A DNA stretch of 9,759 nt from Bacteroidota bacterium (GTDB lineage: Bacteria; Bacteroidota; Bacteroidia; Chitinophagales; Chitinophagaceae): NCBI GenBank assembly GCA_947462495.1, contig CANHOY010000049.1, positions 1 through 9,759 on the forward strand, read 5' to 3'. The notes below the pieces were generated by a model that saw nothing but the letters and a program-made list of their open reading frames with translations, was not told the origin of the DNA and made no database searches. Shown in pieces: positions 7,413 through 9,759 of the stretch. Position numbers and translations under genes: made by a program. Position 1 is the stretch's first letter. The number at the start of each line of letters is the position of its first letter.

Positions 7413-7805
7413 AGGTGATGATTTAGATTATATTGTAAATATTTATATATGTATAATTATATTCTATTTTGTCAATTTTATTAAATTTTTAATATTAAAC
7501 TCAAGTACTATTTTTTTGTCATTTTATTAAGTAATTGATTACCAATTTTTTATTCAAAATATCAACATATTATATATTTTTATATGTTGTTTATAAATGC
7601 TAAATTATATAATATTTTATAATTTTCTTACAATTATTTCATATTTATATTTTTATAATGTTATAAATTGATTTCTGTTTAATTATTTAATTATTATAAT
7701 ATTTAATAGTGAAACAAATAATGGCTATTTTTTTTCTAATTAATTAGATATCAGTCAAATAGTAAAAAAAATCGTAACTTGAGGATAATCATATTTTTAC
7801 CTTTT
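7413..7805. other. Extremely A/T-rich divergent promoter region, no gene seen
   Basis: This 393-bp spacer separates the start codons of the porin (minus) and the histidine kinase (plus). By my count bases 7441-7740 hold about 35 G/C in 300, near 12%, far below the coding regions. I find no credible reading frame or RNA gene. It contains the inverted repeat at 7563-7589 and many short AT repeats. TAACTTG at 7775-7781 is an imperfect match to the -7 consensus TAnnTTTG and lies 24 bp before the kinase ATG. TTGACA on the minus strand (7470-7475) is -35/-33-like for the porin, but no matching -7 element follows at the right distance. Such DNA would melt and bend easily and is a natural target for nucleoid proteins. 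Confidence 0.6.
7563..7589. repeat. Inverted repeat between porin and kinase genes
   Basis: CAACATAT (7563-7570) and ATATGTTG (7582-7589) are perfect 8-bp reverse complements around an 11-base A/T spacer. The outer CAAC/GTTG bases are among the few G/C positions in this spacer, which makes the repeat stand out. It lies about 150 bp from the porin start and 216 bp from the kinase start and could be a dimeric regulator site, but this is inference. Confidence 0.35.
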
Positions 7806-9074
7806 ATGCCCAATAAACAATCAAGTTCTATCAACAACGATAACAAATTTGAAGCTTTGTTTAATTCGGCCTCCATGGCTATTATAGTGGTAGATAAGCA
7901 TGGAGTAATTATCATGGCGAATGAATATGCCAATACCCTATTTGCCTATAGCAATGATAGTATGGTGGGACAATTGCTGGAACAATTAATCCCTCAACGT
8001 TATCATCATAACCATGTTGGCTATCGAGATCACTATATAGAAAAACCCAAGGCAAGAACCATGGGATTAGGTATGACTCTTTCAGGATTAAAAAAGGATG
8101 GTACCGAGTTCCCCGTTGAAATTAGTTTGGGGCATTTTAAAACTGGCGAAGAACAATTTGCTATCGCCTATATCGCTGATATTACTAAAAGAAAATTAAG
8201 TGAAGAGAAAATAATACTCCAACAAGCTGAAATGGAATTGGTGAATGAAGAAATGAAAAAACTAAATACCAATTTAGAATCAACCGTTGATTCAAGAACC
8301 AATGAACTCCAAGCTACCTTAAATGCATTAAAAGCTTCAAAAGAAGAATTGACGCTGTCCTTAGAAAAAGAAAAAGAAGTAAATGATTTAAAATCAAGAT
8401 TCGTTTCTATGGCTTCTCACGAATTCAGAACCCCTTTAAGTACCATTCTTTCTTCCATCTCCTTACTATCCAAATACCTTACTTCCGAAGAACAACACAA
8501 AAGAGACAAACATATTGATCGAATTAAATCATCTGTAAAAACGCTGACTGATATTTTAAATGAATTTCTGTCTTTAGGAAAAATTGAAGAAGGTAAAGTG
8601 GATGTAAAATCGGAACAATTTAACATTCACGCATTTTTTAATGATATCATTAACGAAATGTCTGTTTTACTCAAACTGGGCCAAAGTTTTCAATACAAAC
8701 ATATAGGTTTAGCTAACACCTATACCGATAGCAACTTGCTTAAGCATGTAATGATTAACCTTATTTCTAATGCTATTAAATTCTCACCTGAGCAGTCCAT
8801 CATTTTAATTGAAACAGAAGTTACTCAAAATACCACCACAGTTAAAATTACAGACAAAGGCATTGGTATCCCAGTAAGCGACCAAGTACATTTATTTGAA
8901 AGATTTTTTAGAGCCACTAACGTCACTAACATACAAGGAACTGGACTTGGACTGCATATAGTAGGCAGATATATTGAAATTTTAAAAGGAACTATACAAT
9001 ACCATAGTGTATTTGAAAAAGGGAGCACTTTTGAAATACAATTGCCTACTAAAATTATAAATGATTTTGAATAA
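7806..9074 (+). CDS. Soluble PAS-domain sensor histidine kinase
   Basis: A 422-residue cytoplasmic kinase without membrane segments. A PAS domain spans about residues 14-128 (FEALFNSASMAIIVVD... to IADITKRK), followed by a coiled coil (131-195). The HisKA domain carries the phospho-accepting H205 in SMASHEFRTPL. The ATPase domain has the N box NLISNAIKFS (318-327), G1 DKGIGI (350-355), F box FERFF and G2 GTGLGL (378-383). All catalytic boxes are intact. The PAS core, from IPQRYHHNHVGY to KKDGTEFP, aligns without gaps to the FixL heme PAS by eye; H70 falls on the FixL heme ligand H200, but M90 replaces the distal R220. I chose the ATG at 7806; an in-frame TTG at 7779 would add nine residues but overlaps a promoter-like TAACTTG. 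The stop is 14 bp before the regulator's ATG, so the two genes form an operon and almost certainly a cognate pair. Confidence 0.92.
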   Translation: MPNKQSSSINNDNKFEALFNSASMAIIVVDKHGVIIMANEYANTLFAYSNDSMVGQLLEQLIPQRYHHNHVGYRDHYIEKPKARTMGLGMTLSGLKKDGTEFPVEISLGHFKTGEEQFAIAYIADITKRKLSEEKIILQQAEMELVNEEMKKLNTNLESTVDSRTNELQATLNALKASKEELTLSLEKEKEVNDLKSRFVSMASHEFRTPLSTILSSISLLSKYLTSEEQHKRDKHIDRIKSSVKTLTDILNEFLSLGKIEEGKVDVKSEQFNIHAFFNDIINEMSVLLKLGQSFQYKHIGLANTYTDSNLLKHVMINLISNAIKFSPEQSIILIETEVTQNTTTVKITDKGIGIPVSDQVHLFERFFRATNVTNIQGTGLGLHIVGRYIEILKGTIQYHSVFEKGSTFEIQLPTKIINDFE

Positions 9075-9088
9075 ATAATATATTAATT

Positions 9089-9759
9089 ATGGAAAAAATT
9101 TTACTGATTGAAGACAACGAAGGATTAAGAGAAAATACTGCCGAAATTTTAACACTGGCTAATTATAATGTAAGCACAGCTGAAAACGGAAAAATTGGTG
9201 TAGAAATGGCTATGGCTAATCCTCCTGACTTAATTGTATGTGATATCATGATGCCAGTTTTAGATGGCTATGGTGTATTCCAAATTTTAAGTAAAAACAC
9301 CAACTTGCAACATATCCCTTTTATTTTCCTAAGTGCCAAAAGTGAAAGAAATGATTTACGCAAAGGAATGGAAATGGGTGCAGATGATTACATAACTAAA
9401 CCTTTTTCTGACTCAGAATTAATCAATGCCATTCGCGCACGTATTGAAAAAGTGAAAATTCAACAAAATGCTGGTGGCCGAGGCATTGAAGCATGGTACC
9501 AAATAATTTCTGAGTTAGGTAATAAGGATGAAATGCATAAGGCACTGGAAGCACATGATGTGATCGATTATAAGAAAAAACAAATTATATATTCTGAGGG
9601 ACAACACCCTAATAAACTTTACTATATAGAAACAGGAAAAGTTAAAGTGTACAAAACCAGTGATGGTGGAAAAGAATTAATTACTGGGCTTTTATCACCT
9701 GGTGATTTTTTTGGACATATCCCACTCATTGAAAATGCAGTGTATGAAGAATTTGCTGA
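9089..9759 (+). CDS. Receiver-Crp/Fnr fusion response regulator (3' end outside the window)
   Basis: The frame is open from the ATG at 9089 to the last base, giving 223 complete codons. Residues 1-120 are a CheY-like receiver: acidic pair E8-D9, phospho-acceptor D52 in VCDIMMPVLDGYG, S82, and K104-P105 in DDYITKPF, all intact. After a linker (about 121-150), residues about 157-223 are the start of a cyclic-nucleotide-binding/Crp-Fnr beta roll, with YSEGQHPNKLYYIETGKVKVY and LLSPGDFFGHIPLIE. The E72 and R82/S83 positions that hold cAMP in E. coli CRP are H and E/E or similar here, so cAMP binding is unlikely; phosphorylation probably replaces it as the signal. A C-terminal Crp-type helix-turn-helix is expected beyond the edge but cannot be seen. 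It is co-transcribed with the upstream PAS kinase, which is the likely phosphodonor. I know this architecture as recurrent in Bacteroidota (memory only). Confidence 0.88.
   Translation, partial: MEKILLIEDNEGLRENTAEILTLANYNVSTAENGKIGVEMAMANPPDLIVCDIMMPVLDGYGVFQILSKNTNLQHIPFIFLSAKSERNDLRKGMEMGADDYITKPFSDSELINAIRARIEKVKIQQNAGGRGIEAWYQIISELGNKDEMHKALEAHDVIDYKKKQIIYSEGQHPNKLYYIETGKVKVYKTSDGGKELITGLLSPGDFFGHIPLIENAVYEEFA

Noticed and set aside
7306..7530. Plus-strand frame running from the porin start into the A/T-rich spacer
   Set aside because: Its first part is antisense to the porin signal peptide and the rest is a translation of A/T-rich noncoding DNA.
7413..7778. A/T-rich spacer as an origin of replication, phage attachment site or small-RNA gene
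   Set aside because: No DnaA-box cluster, direct repeats, integrase, or promoter-terminator pair is visible; low G+C alone is not enough.
7779..7805. TTG codon as an alternative start of the histidine kinase, adding MRIIIFLPF
   Set aside because: The extra residues are not part of the PAS fold, the ATG at 7806 leads directly into a typical N-terminus, and the TTG lies inside a promoter-like TAACTTG.
8417..9028. Minus-strand frames inside the histidine kinase (8417-8626, 8825-9028)
   Set aside because: They are antisense shadows of the HisKA and ATPase domains.
4785..9759. A single functional cluster of peptidase, porin and two-component system
   Set aside because: The genes are convergent or divergent with separate terminators; only the kinase and regulator are clearly an operon.

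Overview
The window looks like a chromosomal segment of a low-G+C member of the Bacteroidota, plausibly Chitinophagaceae or a relative. The reasons are the A/T-rich DNA, secreted proteins whose signal peptides end in '-AQ', outer-membrane proteins ending in '-KF', an OmpL-like porin, a DUF6526-type protein, and a kinase/regulator pair of a style I associate with this phylum. Start sites lack strong Shine-Dalgarno sequences and are preceded by A-rich leaders, which also fits. No phage, insertion sequence, CRISPR array, tRNA or rRNA is visible.

Layout from left to right. A small unrecognised protein (10-294, possibly cut at its 5' end) is closed by a strong terminator. A two-helix membrane protein (480-908, DUF6526-like) converges with a secreted, probable outer-membrane protein (918-1772, minus). 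Next on the minus strand are an SGLT-type sodium/solute symporter (1883-3514), with its own textbook terminator at 1826-1859, and an SPFH/prohibitin-like membrane protein (3694-4602). Divergent from the latter is an exported M28 metallopeptidase of the carboxypeptidase Q type (4785-6254). It converges with an outer-membrane porin (6393-7412, minus). A roughly 390-bp, extremely A/T-rich spacer separates the porin from a divergent two-gene operon: a soluble PAS histidine kinase (7806-9074) and, 14 bp later, a receiver-Crp/Fnr fusion regulator (9089 to the window edge, truncated).

Most genes are single transcription units of a nutrient-handling kind: outer-membrane porin, periplasmic or secreted peptidase and inner-membrane Na+ symporter could form an uptake chain, but nothing in the sequence proves that they cooperate. 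The most interesting part is the terminal two-component pair. The kinase PAS domain aligns without gaps to the FixL heme-PAS core around the heme-ligating histidine, and the partner fuses a CheY-like receiver to a Crp/Fnr sensor fold, as if FixJ and FixK were merged. Whether it binds heme is a hypothesis. I see no convincing wholly new system here.
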